Assembly: GCA_051861205.1 (NCBI GenBank)
Contig: JBHYDC010000001.1
Coordinates: forward strand, 124,001-188,000
Length of the DNA stretch: 64,000 nt
Direction of reading: 5' to 3'
Source of the DNA: JBHYDC01 sp051861205
GTDB taxonomy: Bacteria; Pseudomonadota; Alphaproteobacteria; Rhizobiales; Pleomorphomonadaceae
Shown one piece after another: positions 40,717-49,115 of the stretch (position 1 is its first letter; every line of letters starts with the position of its first letter). Made by a program: the position numbers and the translations under genes. The notes beneath the pieces were generated by a model, which saw nothing but the letters and a program-made list of their open reading frames with translations, was not told the origin of the DNA and did no database searches.

Positions 40717-42218
40717 GCCGCGGCCTCCGCGCTTGCGATCCAAGCTTCAAAGCTCTTGCGTTCGGCCCCGCTGAGATGAAGCCCGTGCTTGGTTCGCCGC
40801 TCCAATATGTCCTCCGCCGTATCAGCCCATTCCTGTTCGATCAAGAACCGGGCCTCCCGTTCATAGAGCCGCCCGCCGAAATGCCGGCCAAGATCGGCAG
40901 CCGACCGAACGCCCGAAAGCAACGCATCCACCCGCGTGCCGTAGCGCCGCCCGTAATCGTTCAAAAGAGCAGGACTGAGGACGGGATAGCGCGCCGTCAG
41001 CCCGTCCAAAAACCGTCTGTAATCCGCATTCGGCATGTCGCCGCCGGGCAGGGGGGCGGCGTCGGTCCAGGCCGGCTGCAGCTTGGGGAAGAAGGGTTTC
41101 AGCCGGTCGAGCGCATGTTCGCTCAGCTTGCGATATGTCGTGATCTTGCCGCCGAACACTGAAAGCAGCGGCGCGGCGCCGTCTGGCGCATCCACCTCGA
41201 ACACATAGTCGCGGGTCACGGCGCTCGGGTTATCCGCGTTGTCGTCGAACAGCGGCCGCACGCCTGAGAAGGCATAGTGCACGTCCGCCGGCGAAAGCGT
41301 CTTTTCGAAATAGGTATTGATGACGCCGAGGAGGTAATCCACCTCATCCGGCGCGATCGCCACATCCCCCGCCGCTCCCGTGAAGGGAATGTCGGTGGTC
41401 CCGATCAGCGCCATATCCCCCTCATAGGGGTTCACGAAAATCACGCGCTTGTCGGAGTTCTGCAAGAGATAGGCATGCGGCCCCTCCCAGAACTTGCGCA
41501 CCACGATGTGGCTGCCTTTGACGAGCCGCACCCGCTTGCCGGAATTGCGGCCGGTCTTGGCCAGAACGTCCTCCACCCAGGGTCCGGCGGCGTTCACCAC
41601 CACCTTGGCCCGCGCGGTCTTGCGCGTGCCGTCCGGCCTGCCAAGGTCCACAACCCATTGGTCCGCCTCGCGCCGTGCCGAAACCAGCGGCGTGCGTGTC
41701 ATCACCACCGCGCCGCGCTTTGCGGCGTCTAGCGCATTCAAAACGACGAGCCGCGCGTCGTCCACCCAGCAGTCGGAATACTCGAAGGCCCGACTGTAGG
41801 TCCGGCGCAGGCCCTTGCCCTCCGGCGCCTTTGTCAGATCGATCATGCGCGTGCCCGGCAGTTTCTTGCGCCCGCCAAGGTGATCATAGAGAAAAAGCCC
41901 CAGCCGGATCAGCCATGCCGGCCGCTGGTCGCGGCTGTGCGGCAGCACGAAACGCATCGGCCATATGATGTGCGGGGCGGCCGCCAGCAGCACTTCCCGC
42001 TCGATCAGCGCCTCGCGCACCAGCCGGAATTCGTAATATTCGAGGTAGCGCAGCCCGCCGTGCACCAGCTTGCCGGAGCGCGACGATGTGCCTTGCGCCA
42101 AGTCGTCTTTTTCGCAGAGCAGAACCGAAAGTCCCCGGCCGGCCGCATCGCGCGCGATTCCCGCGCCGTTGACGCCGCCGCCCACGATGATCAGGTCGAA
42201 CTCTCCAAGATCGGTCAT
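40713..42218 (-). CDS. eryB: FAD-dependent glycerol-3-phosphate/erythritol-4-phosphate dehydrogenase
   Basis: A 501-residue GlpD-family flavoprotein, the same length as Brucella EryB. The FAD fingerprint is IIVGGGVNGAGIARDAAGRG, followed by SSRSGKLVHGGLRYLEYYEF, and the substrate region GTTDIPFTGAAGDVAIAPDE. The start is ATG 42218. It could be GlpD or EryB; the EryA kinase three genes upstream and EryC/EryD/EryH in the same block favour the erythritol enzyme, which oxidises L-erythritol 4-phosphate to a tetrulose phosphate and feeds electrons to quinone. It could serve both substrates. Confidence 0.85.
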   Translation of the reverse strand: MTDLGEFDLIIVGGGVNGAGIARDAAGRGLSVLLCEKDDLAQGTSSRSGKLVHGGLRYLEYYEFRLVREALIEREVLLAAAPHIIWPMRFVLPHSRDQRPAWLIRLGLFLYDHLGGRKKLPGTRMIDLTKAPEGKGLRRTYSRAFEYSDCWVDDARLVVLNALDAAKRGAVVMTRTPLVSARREADQWVVDLGRPDGTRKTARAKVVVNAAGPWVEDVLAKTGRNSGKRVRLVKGSHIVVRKFWEGPHAYLLQNSDKRVIFVNPYEGDMALIGTTDIPFTGAAGDVAIAPDEVDYLLGVINTYFEKTLSPADVHYAFSGVRPLFDDNADNPSAVTRDYVFEVDAPDGAAPLLSVFGGKITTYRKLSEHALDRLKPFFPKLQPAWTDAAPLPGGDMPNADYRRFLDGLTARYPVLSPALLNDYGRRYGTRVDALLSGVRSAADLGRHFGGRLYEREARFLIEQEWADTAEDILERRTKHGLHLSGAERKSFEAWIASAEAAA

Positions 42219-42319
42219 CGCCAAAGCCCCGTTACACCGCGTCGAACGCCCATGGGGCACCGAATCGCGACCTGTTAGCTTCCTATCTCTATTATGCACG
42301 CTGCAGGTTCATGCGCGGT

Positions 42320-43357
42320 TCAGCAGGGGTTGAGCGGGCCTTCCCCGGCCAAGAAGCGCCGCACCTCTTCCGCCGCCCGCTCCGCCGCAATCGTCACCGT
42401 CTTCACCGAAGCCCCTGCGATATGCGGCGTCACCGTCACGTTGGGCAGGTGCAGCAGCGGCCAATCTGGTGGTACCGGCTCCACCGCGAAGGTTTCCAGC
42501 ATCGCGCCTTTGATCGTTCCGTTCGTAAGCGCCGTGGTCAGCGCGTCGTAATCGACGAGCGGTCCGCGCGCGGTGTTGACCAGGATCGCATCCGGCTTCA
42601 TACGCGAAAGCGCGGCTTCGTCGATGAATTGCGTGGTTTCTTCCGTCACGCGCGCGTGCAGCGTCACCACGTCGCTCGCTGCCAGCAGCGTTTCCAGGTC
42701 CACATGCACCACCCCGTCCTGCCGGTCCTGCGCCGTCAGTTGCACATAAGGGTCACACACCAAAATGCGGCATCCGAACGCCTTGAGCAGCTTCACCACC
42801 CGCGTTCCGATCTGCCCGTAGCCGACCACGCCCACCGTCATCTCGGAAAGCTCGCGCCCTGTGGTGTCGGCCCGGTAGAGATCGCCCCGCCACGTTCCCG
42901 CCCGCAGCGCCTCGTGCCCGGCCCGGATCATCCGCGTTTCCGAAAGGATCGCCCCGATCGCGAACTCCGCCACCGCGCTCGCATTGCGGCCGGGCGCATT
43001 GACCACGCGCACGCCAAGCTCGGCCGCCGCCTTCATATCCACATTCACCGGCCCGCCGCGCGACACCGCCACCAGCTTCAGCGTCGGCAGTTGCTCCAAC
43101 AGCCCCCGCGTTACGGGAGCCAGATGGGTGACGAAAACCGGCGCTGTCCCGATAAAGGCGGCAATTTCGTCGGGGTCGCCCATGTATTCCTTGAGGCCCG
43201 CCAGCGCATCCCCGGCATAGCCGTGCGCCATCGGCTCGTCCGGCCACGGCTGTTCCAGCGTGCGGATCATGTGCCCTGAGCCAATTGCCTCCACGATCTT
43301 TTTCTCAAAGATGCTCGGCAGCATGAAGCGGTCGCCAACGATCGCGATCTCACTCAT
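42320..43357 (-). CDS. D-isomer-specific 2-hydroxyacid dehydrogenase
   Basis: A 345-residue NAD-dependent dehydrogenase of the SerA/PdxB type. The cofactor loop is GVVGYGQIGTRVVKLLKAFG and the catalytic Arg-Glu-His set is in VSRGGPVN, FAVEPVPPDWPLLHLPNVTVTPHIAGAS. The start overlaps the end of eryA by eight bases. Homologues accompany erythritol/polyol loci of rhizobia. It may oxidise or reduce a sugar acid such as an erythronate, but the substrate is unknown. Confidence 0.85.
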   Translation of the reverse strand: MSEIAIVGDRFMLPSIFEKKIVEAIGSGHMIRTLEQPWPDEPMAHGYAGDALAGLKEYMGDPDEIAAFIGTAPVFVTHLAPVTRGLLEQLPTLKLVAVSRGGPVNVDMKAAAELGVRVVNAPGRNASAVAEFAIGAILSETRMIRAGHEALRAGTWRGDLYRADTTGRELSEMTVGVVGYGQIGTRVVKLLKAFGCRILVCDPYVQLTAQDRQDGVVHVDLETLLAASDVVTLHARVTEETTQFIDEAALSRMKPDAILVNTARGPLVDYDALTTALTNGTIKGAMLETFAVEPVPPDWPLLHLPNVTVTPHIAGASVKTVTIAAERAAEEVRRFLAGEGPLNPC

Positions 43358-44918
43358 CGTGGGTCCTTTCCCGGCTTCCCTTCAGGTCGCGCCAAATTGG
43401 CCCCAGCATCTGCCGGGTCGCGACATAGGGCGCGAACTGCGCGGCGTAAAGCCGGGCCAGCGCCTCGTCCGGCTCGGTTGATCCGGCAAGCGTCGGTGTT
43501 ACCCACACATCGCAGGCAGCCGCCATATCGCGGTAATGCCGCAGCGCCACCAGCGCCATCATGGCCGCACCCGCCGCGCCCGCTTCCTCGCGGGTGGAGG
43601 TGCGCACGGGTACACCCAGCCCCGCCGCCAAAATCCGCCGCAGCGTGCGCGACCGTCCGGCCCCGCCCGTCAGCCGCACTTCGCCGGGCGTTTCGCCCAT
43701 CGCCGCATAGCAATCGCGCGCCGCCAGCGCGATCCCCTCGTAAACGCTCCGCACGATGTCGCGATAGCCGATCACATCGGAAATTCCGATGATCGACGCC
43801 CGCGCCGCCGTATCCACGAAGGGCCCCCGTTCGCCCGCCGTGGAGATATAGGGGTGGTAGAGCAGTTGCGCCGGCAAGGCCTCGTCCACCATAGCGTCGA
43901 AGGTCGCCAACACCTCGCCCCGCGTCATCGCGTGGCCGACGCTCGCCAGCACCTCGATGGCCAGATCCGCCACCCAATCGATGTTGATCGTCGCCGCCAT
44001 CGAAGATTGCATCTGCGCGAAAGCGCCCGGCACCGGCAGCGCCATCGTGTAGCCGGTCATCTCGTCGTTGAGCCGCACGTCATCCGGGCTTGCCGCCAGC
44101 CGCATGTGCATGGCGGTCGATCCCACGATCGAACACCCCGCCGAGCCCGAGGGATCATAAAGCCCGGCCCCCATCGCCGTGCACACCACGTCCACATAGC
44201 CAAGCGAAACCGGCGTGCCCGCAAGCAGCCCCGTCGCCGCCGCTGCCGCATCGGATAGGGCAGCCGTTACCTCCGAACCATCGACCATTTCGGGCAAGAG
44301 ATACCGCTCGCCTTGAAGATCCAGCGCGTCCAGAACCGTGTCGGAATAGCGCCGCGTCCGGAAGGTCCCGAAGGTGAAAATGCCCTCCGATGGATCCGTC
44401 GCGATTTCGCCGGTCAGCTTGTAATAGAGCCAGTCCTTGGCATGCAGCGTATGCGCCGCCCGTGCCACCAACTCCGGCGCATGGCGCTTCATCCACATCA
44501 GATGCGCGCCGCTGCCGCAGGCATTGAAGCCGCTGGCGGTTTCTTCGTAAGCGGCCCGCAGCCGCGTGGGATCGGCGCGCAGCGCCTCCACGATTGGCCC
44601 CGCCCGGCTGTCGAGCCACAGCCACCCCGGCGCCACGGGCTCGCCCCGGCCGTCGATCAGCCACGTCCCGTCGCCCTGTGCCGTCACTGCCACGGCCACG
44701 GTTCGGGCGGCCAGATCCGGCACCTCACCCGCCAGCCCGCGCAGCGTAGTCACCACGTCCGTCCAGGTCTGAGCCATATCCTGCTCGACCCCGCCGTCGG
44801 CCACGCGGCTCCAGCGATTGCGAACCGCCGAGGCGCCGATCTGCCGTCCGTCCAGCGTGAAGGCGATCGCCTTCACCACGGATGTGCCAGAATCGATGCC
44901 GACGACGACGTCCTTCAT
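43350..44918 (-). CDS. eryA: erythritol kinase (FGGY family)
   Basis: A 522-residue kinase. VVGIDSGTSVVKAIAFTLDG is the ATP-binding start; GGVEQDMAQTWTDVV, AVTAQGDGTWLIDGRGEPV and WLWLDSRAGP are the segments that resemble EryA of Brucella and rhizobia; LTGGAGRSRTLRRILAAGLG is the C-terminal ATPase motif. It phosphorylates erythritol to L-erythritol 4-phosphate. It overlaps the first transporter ATPase gene by four bases and the hydroxyacid dehydrogenase by eight, so uptake and phosphorylation are coupled. Another polyol kinase specificity cannot be excluded. Confidence 0.85.
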   Translation of the reverse strand: MKDVVVGIDSGTSVVKAIAFTLDGRQIGASAVRNRWSRVADGGVEQDMAQTWTDVVTTLRGLAGEVPDLAARTVAVAVTAQGDGTWLIDGRGEPVAPGWLWLDSRAGPIVEALRADPTRLRAAYEETASGFNACGSGAHLMWMKRHAPELVARAAHTLHAKDWLYYKLTGEIATDPSEGIFTFGTFRTRRYSDTVLDALDLQGERYLLPEMVDGSEVTAALSDAAAAATGLLAGTPVSLGYVDVVCTAMGAGLYDPSGSAGCSIVGSTAMHMRLAASPDDVRLNDEMTGYTMALPVPGAFAQMQSSMAATINIDWVADLAIEVLASVGHAMTRGEVLATFDAMVDEALPAQLLYHPYISTAGERGPFVDTAARASIIGISDVIGYRDIVRSVYEGIALAARDCYAAMGETPGEVRLTGGAGRSRTLRRILAAGLGVPVRTSTREEAGAAGAAMMALVALRHYRDMAAACDVWVTPTLAGSTEPDEALARLYAAQFAPYVATRQMLGPIWRDLKGSRERTHDE

Positions 44919-46054
44919 CCCGCCGCCTCCGTCCCGTGGGCCAGCGCCCGTCCTGTATCCCGGTCAAAGAGATGAACCACCGAACCGTCGATCTTCAGCG
45001 GCACGAAGCCTCCCGCCGCCACCGTCGGCCGCTCGAAGGTCACCGCCACCGTGGTCCGCCCCGCGACGAGGCAGGCAAGATGCGTCTGATCGCCCAGCCA
45101 CTGCACCGACGCCACTTCCGCCTTCAAGCCATCGTCGCGCACTTTGATGTCATGCGGCCGGATGCCCAGCACCACCGCCCGCCCCGGCGCCAGACGCTCC
45201 CGCAAGGCAGGCGATAGCGCGTTCCCAAGCGAAACCGCAAATCCCTTCGCGCCCTCCAGCCCCTCGACCGTCACCGACAATCCGTCGCCGGCCGCCGTCA
45301 CCACGCCGTCGAACACGTTCATCGGCGGTTCGCCCACGAAGGTCGCGACATAGAGATTGGCCGGCCGCGTCTTCAGTTCCGCCGGGCTCGCCATCTGCTG
45401 GAGAATGCCGCCCTCCATCACCGCGATCCGGTCGGCCAGCGCATTCGCCTCGGTCTGATCGTGGGTCACGAACACGGCCGTCATCCCGCGCTCTTTCAGA
45501 TGCCGTTTGATGCGCCCCCGCAGCACCGCGCGAAGCTGCGGTTCGAGCTGCGACATCGGCTCGTCCAGGAGATAAAGATCCGCCGACCGCATCAGCGCCC
45601 GCGCCAGTGACGCCCGCTGCTGCTGCCCGCCCGAAATCGACGAGGGATAGCGCCCAAGCATCCCCTCCATTTCAAGTAGCCGCGCGATCTCGCTCACCCG
45701 GCGGTCCACATCGACCTTGGCCAGATTGGCAGATTTCACGGCAAACGCGATGTTCTCGCCCACCGTCAGCGGCGGATAGAGCGAATAGCCCTCGAAGGCC
45801 ATCGCCACGCCGCGCCGCGCGGGGGGCAGATTTTCGATGCGCCGTCCGGCAAGGCTGATCGTCCCGTTCGACACACCCTCGAACCCCGCGATCATGCGCA
45901 GCGTCGAGGTTTTCCCGCAGCCGGACGATCCGAGCAGGGCAACGATCTCGCCCCTCTCGATGGTCATGTTCAGGTTCTTCACCGCATGAACCGGCTTGCG
46001 CCCGCCCTGGCCGTAGATCTTGTCCACCGCATTGATGGCCAGTGCCGTCGTCAT
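44915..46054 (-). CDS. polyol ABC transporter ATPase 1 (altered Q- and D-loops)
   Basis: A 379-residue CUT1-type ATPase with a C-terminal TOBE-like domain. Walker A GSSGCGKTST, signature SISGGQQQRASLARALM, Walker B LYLLDEP and switch His VTHDQTEA are intact. The Q-loop Gln is Glu (MAFEGYSLYP) and the D-loop is SQLEPQ instead of SNLDA. It pairs with the next gene, which has different defects, giving an asymmetric ATPase dimer. Gene order two ATPases, two permeases and SBP, with an EryB/GlpD gene, resembles GlpSTPQV of Rhizobium leguminosarum and the erythritol transporters of sinorhizobia. Confidence 0.9.
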   Translation of the reverse strand: MTTALAINAVDKIYGQGGRKPVHAVKNLNMTIERGEIVALLGSSGCGKTSTLRMIAGFEGVSNGTISLAGRRIENLPPARRGVAMAFEGYSLYPPLTVGENIAFAVKSANLAKVDVDRRVSEIARLLEMEGMLGRYPSSISGGQQQRASLARALMRSADLYLLDEPMSQLEPQLRAVLRGRIKRHLKERGMTAVFVTHDQTEANALADRIAVMEGGILQQMASPAELKTRPANLYVATFVGEPPMNVFDGVVTAAGDGLSVTVEGLEGAKGFAVSLGNALSPALRERLAPGRAVVLGIRPHDIKVRDDGLKAEVASVQWLGDQTHLACLVAGRTTVAVTFERPTVAAGGFVPLKIDGSVVHLFDRDTGRALAHGTEAAG

Positions 46055-47163
46055 TGCACGGCCTCCCCGGCGCCCTGAAATCCAGTCGGCGCCTCGGACT
46101 TCGGCGCGATCCGCGCGCCGCTGGCCCGATCGAACAGATGGATGCGGGCAGGGTCCACCTTCAGCACCACCGGTCCGGGCGAAAGCCGCGCCGCCTCGTC
46201 GATCGGCGCGGACGCCATGAATTCCACTCCATCGCCAAGCTGATTAAACAGCACCACCCGCTCGTTGAACGGCGAAACCGCCAGGAGATCGGCCTGCATG
46301 CCGCTCTCGCCCGCCGCCGCCATGCTCACGAACTCGGGCCGTATTCCCACGATCACCTCGCGCGCGGCAAGCTCGCCATAGCGGTGCGTGAGGTCGATCG
46401 GCGCGCCGCCCACCATCACCCGGCCCCCGCTCACCGAGGCCGCGATCAGGTTGATGGTCGGGTCGCCGAACAGCCGCGCCACGTCCACCGTGGCCGGCCG
46501 GTCATAAATCGCAACCGGCGTGTCCACCTGGATGAAACGGCCTGAAATCATCACCGCGATCCGGTCGCCAAGCGCCATCGCTTCCTTGTAGTCCTGCGTC
46601 ACATAAAGCACGGCGGACCCGAACCCGCGCAGCAGGCGCGGCAATTCCAGGCGCATTTCGTAGCGCAGCTTGGCGTCCACGTTGCGCAAGGGATCGTCCA
46701 GCAGAAGCACCTTCGGCTCGGCCACCAGCGCCCGCGACAGCGCGGTGCGCTGCTTCTGCCCGTTGGAAAGCTCGCGCGGACGATGCGACAGCACATGCTC
46801 GATCTTGAGGAGCCGCGCGATCTTGCGCACCTTGTCTTCGCGGTCGGCGGCCCCGCGCGCGGCCAGCGGGCTCGCGATGTTTTCCAGCGCCGTCATATGC
46901 GGATAAAGCGCGAAATTCTGAAACGCCATCCCGATGCCGCGCTCTTCCGGCGGCACCCCCACGACCGACCGCCCGTCGATCGCGATCTCTCCGCCGGTCG
47001 GCTCATAGACGCCGGAAATCAACCGCAGCAAGAGCGACTTGCCGCAGCCGGACGGACCGAACACCGTCACGATTTCCCGCTTTTCGACGTCGAGCGTCAG
47101 ATCCGACAACACCGTCGCCGCCCCGAACGCCTTGTTCACATGCCTGATGCTGATCGCGGTCAT
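46051..47163 (-). CDS. polyol ABC transporter ATPase 2 (degenerate catalytic residues)
   Basis: A 370-residue ATPase with TOBE domain. Walker A is GPSGCGKSL (Thr to Leu), the signature LSNGQKQRTALSRAL (Gly to Asn), Walker B ends LLLDDPLRNVD (catalytic Glu to Asp) and the switch His is Gln (YVTQDYKEA). The Q-loop MAFQNFALYP is normal. These changes predict weak hydrolysis at the site built on its Walker motifs, with the main activity in the other composite site. Overlaps its neighbour by four bases and ends 4 bp after the permease gene. Confidence 0.9.
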   Translation of the reverse strand: MTAISIRHVNKAFGAATVLSDLTLDVEKREIVTVFGPSGCGKSLLLRLISGVYEPTGGEIAIDGRSVVGVPPEERGIGMAFQNFALYPHMTALENIASPLAARGAADREDKVRKIARLLKIEHVLSHRPRELSNGQKQRTALSRALVAEPKVLLLDDPLRNVDAKLRYEMRLELPRLLRGFGSAVLYVTQDYKEAMALGDRIAVMISGRFIQVDTPVAIYDRPATVDVARLFGDPTINLIAASVSGGRVMVGGAPIDLTHRYGELAAREVIVGIRPEFVSMAAAGESGMQADLLAVSPFNERVVLFNQLGDGVEFMASAPIDEAARLSPGPVVLKVDPARIHLFDRASGARIAPKSEAPTGFQGAGEAVQ

Positions 47164-47167
47164 CGCG

Positions 47168-48025
47168 TCATCCCTTCACGGCGCCGAGCGACAGACCTTC
47201 GACAAGGTACCGCTGAGCATAGAGCGCCAGCGCCAGCGTCGGCGTCACGGACAGCACGATCGCGGACGCGACCTGCCCATATTGAATGCCTGACGCGGTC
47301 ACGAAGGCGAGCGCCCCCACCGTCACCGGCTGCTTGTCGGCCGATGCCAGGATCAGCGCGAAGACGAAGTTGTTCCAGGCGAAGATGAAAGCCAGCAAAC
47401 CCGCCGCCGCAATGCCCGGTCCCGCCAGGGGTATCGCGATCTTGGTGAAGGTTGCGAACCACGAATGCCCGTCGATCCGGTAGGCCGCCTCGATATCCGG
47501 GCTGATATCCTCGAAGTAGCCGCGCACAATCCAAAGGATCAGCGGCAAAGTGATGAGCTGATACACCCAGATCAGGCCGATATAGGTGTCGTTCAGCCCG
47601 ATGCTGTTGAAGTAGAGCGACAGCGGCAGGAGAACGAGAAGCGGCGGCGCGAATTTGAACGATAAAAGCGTGAACGCGATGTCTTCACCAAGCCGGAACT
47701 TGAACCGCGCGAAGGCATAAGCCGCCGGCACACCGAGAATCAGCGACAGCGCGACGGAGGCCGTTGACAGGATCACGCTGTTCCACAGGTTCTGCATGAA
47801 GTTGATCTTCAGCGTCCCCGCGCTCGCCTGCAATTCTCCCGAAATCAGCGACGCGTAATTCGATAGCGTCGGCGAGAAGACGAGAGATGGCGGGATGCGC
47901 AAGATATCCTCGTTCGTCTGAAACGACATCAAGAAAATCCAGAATATCGGGAATAGAAAGAACAGAAGCACAAGCGTCAACGCGACGCCTCGAAAGACCC
48001 GTTCGAAAAGGGAGGTATCATCCAT
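47168..48025 (-). CDS. polyol ABC transporter permease (MalG type)
   Basis: A 285-residue CUT1 permease with six helices. The EAA loop EAAYRIDGHSWFATFTKIAIPLAGPGIAAAG binds the ATPases. N-terminal helix FRGVALTLVLLFFLFPIFWIFLMSFQTNEDI is typical of the MalG/UgpE side. Second permease of the erythritol-type transporter; 12 bp separate it from its partner gene. Confidence 0.93.
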   Translation of the reverse strand: MDDTSLFERVFRGVALTLVLLFFLFPIFWIFLMSFQTNEDILRIPPSLVFSPTLSNYASLISGELQASAGTLKINFMQNLWNSVILSTASVALSLILGVPAAYAFARFKFRLGEDIAFTLLSFKFAPPLLVLLPLSLYFNSIGLNDTYIGLIWVYQLITLPLILWIVRGYFEDISPDIEAAYRIDGHSWFATFTKIAIPLAGPGIAAAGLLAFIFAWNNFVFALILASADKQPVTVGALAFVTASGIQYGQVASAIVLSVTPTLALALYAQRYLVEGLSLGAVKG

Positions 48026-48037
48026 ATCTTTCTCCCT

Positions 48038-48916
48038 TCAAGCCAGACCGTGGGCGCGCTCGCGCAGGCGCAGCCAATGCTTGATGAATACGTTTGAAAG
48101 CGCGTAGGTGATTGCCCACAGCACCATGAGCAGGGCCGCCGACTTGCCGACGTTGGTGTATTGGAAGAAGTCGAGATAGGCCTGAACCTGGAACGCCATC
48201 AGCGTGTCACCGGGCCCGCCCTGCGTCATGGCGTAGATGATGTCGAATTGCTGAATGGAATCGAGCAGCCGGAACAGAACCGCCGTGATGATATAGGGCA
48301 TCAGCATCGGCAGGGTGATGCGCAAGAAGACGAAACTCGCCGGCACGCCGTCAAGCTCCGCCGCCTCGAACGGCTGGCGCGGCAGCGACCGCAGGCCCGC
48401 CAGCAGCAGCACCATGATGAACGGCGTGTAGACCCAGATGTCCACCAGCACCACCGTGAACATCGCGGAACTTGGCGCGGATGCCCATTTGAAATCCGTC
48501 ACCCCGACCAGCGATACGAGATAGGCGAGCACGCCGAAATTCGGGTTGGTCATCAGCTTCCACATCAGCGCCGCGATGGCCGGCGCCGTCATCAGCGGCA
48601 GCAACAGCAGAATCGAGGCGAGATTGTTGAAGCGCGTGGATTTGCGAAGCAGGAGCGCGATGCCCAGCCCCAGCAAAAGCTCCAACCCCACCGTCAGCAC
48701 CGTATAGGTCAGCGACACCCGCACCGTGTTCCAAAAGCTCGCGTCCGTCACGAAGCGCACATACTGGTCGAACCAGATGAAGCCGCGCGTCGTCGGTAAG
48801 GCGAGATTATACCGCTGCAACGAATACCAAGCCGCCGTGAAGAACGGCACGAGGATCCCGATGCAGACAAGAAGCGCAGGCACGCTGAGGAGATAGGGAA
48901 GCCAGCGACGAGACAC
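48038..48916 (-). CDS. polyol ABC transporter permease (MalF type)
   Basis: A 292-residue CUT1 permease with six helices, starting RWLPYLLSVPALLVCIGILVPFF. The EAA loop is EAAELDGVPASFVFLRITLPMLMPYIITAVLFR. It is the first gene after a hairpin terminator/attenuator that separates it from the SBP gene, so membrane subunits should be made in smaller amounts than the binding protein. Confidence 0.93.
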   Translation of the reverse strand: MSRRWLPYLLSVPALLVCIGILVPFFTAAWYSLQRYNLALPTTRGFIWFDQYVRFVTDASFWNTVRVSLTYTVLTVGLELLLGLGIALLLRKSTRFNNLASILLLLPLMTAPAIAALMWKLMTNPNFGVLAYLVSLVGVTDFKWASAPSSAMFTVVLVDIWVYTPFIMVLLLAGLRSLPRQPFEAAELDGVPASFVFLRITLPMLMPYIITAVLFRLLDSIQQFDIIYAMTQGGPGDTLMAFQVQAYLDFFQYTNVGKSAALLMVLWAITYALSNVFIKHWLRLRERAHGLA

Positions 48917-48996
48917 GGGTTCAGTCTCCGGTTGCGGTCCAACGAGATTTTACGCGAGCACCGCCCGCCATGCGAGACACCGGTCCAACGCCTGGG

Positions 48997-49030
48997 AAAA
49001 ACGGATGCCGCACCCATCGCGCGGCATCCG
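48997..49030 (-). terminator. attenuating terminator between binding-protein and permease genes
   Basis: On the minus strand a perfect ten-pair stem (CGGATGCCGC with GCGGCATCCG, 49030-49002) closes a nine-base loop and is followed by TTTTT. It lies 85 bp after the SBP stop and 85 bp before the permease start, inside an operon, so it probably terminates only part of the transcripts. Confidence 0.85.
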
Positions 49031-49115
49031 ATCGCCTTGGGAGGCAAGCCCCCGACCGCTTGACGCCGGGTGGAGCCCGAACATCAAGCGTGCCGAAGCT
49101 TCAGGTTACCGAGCC

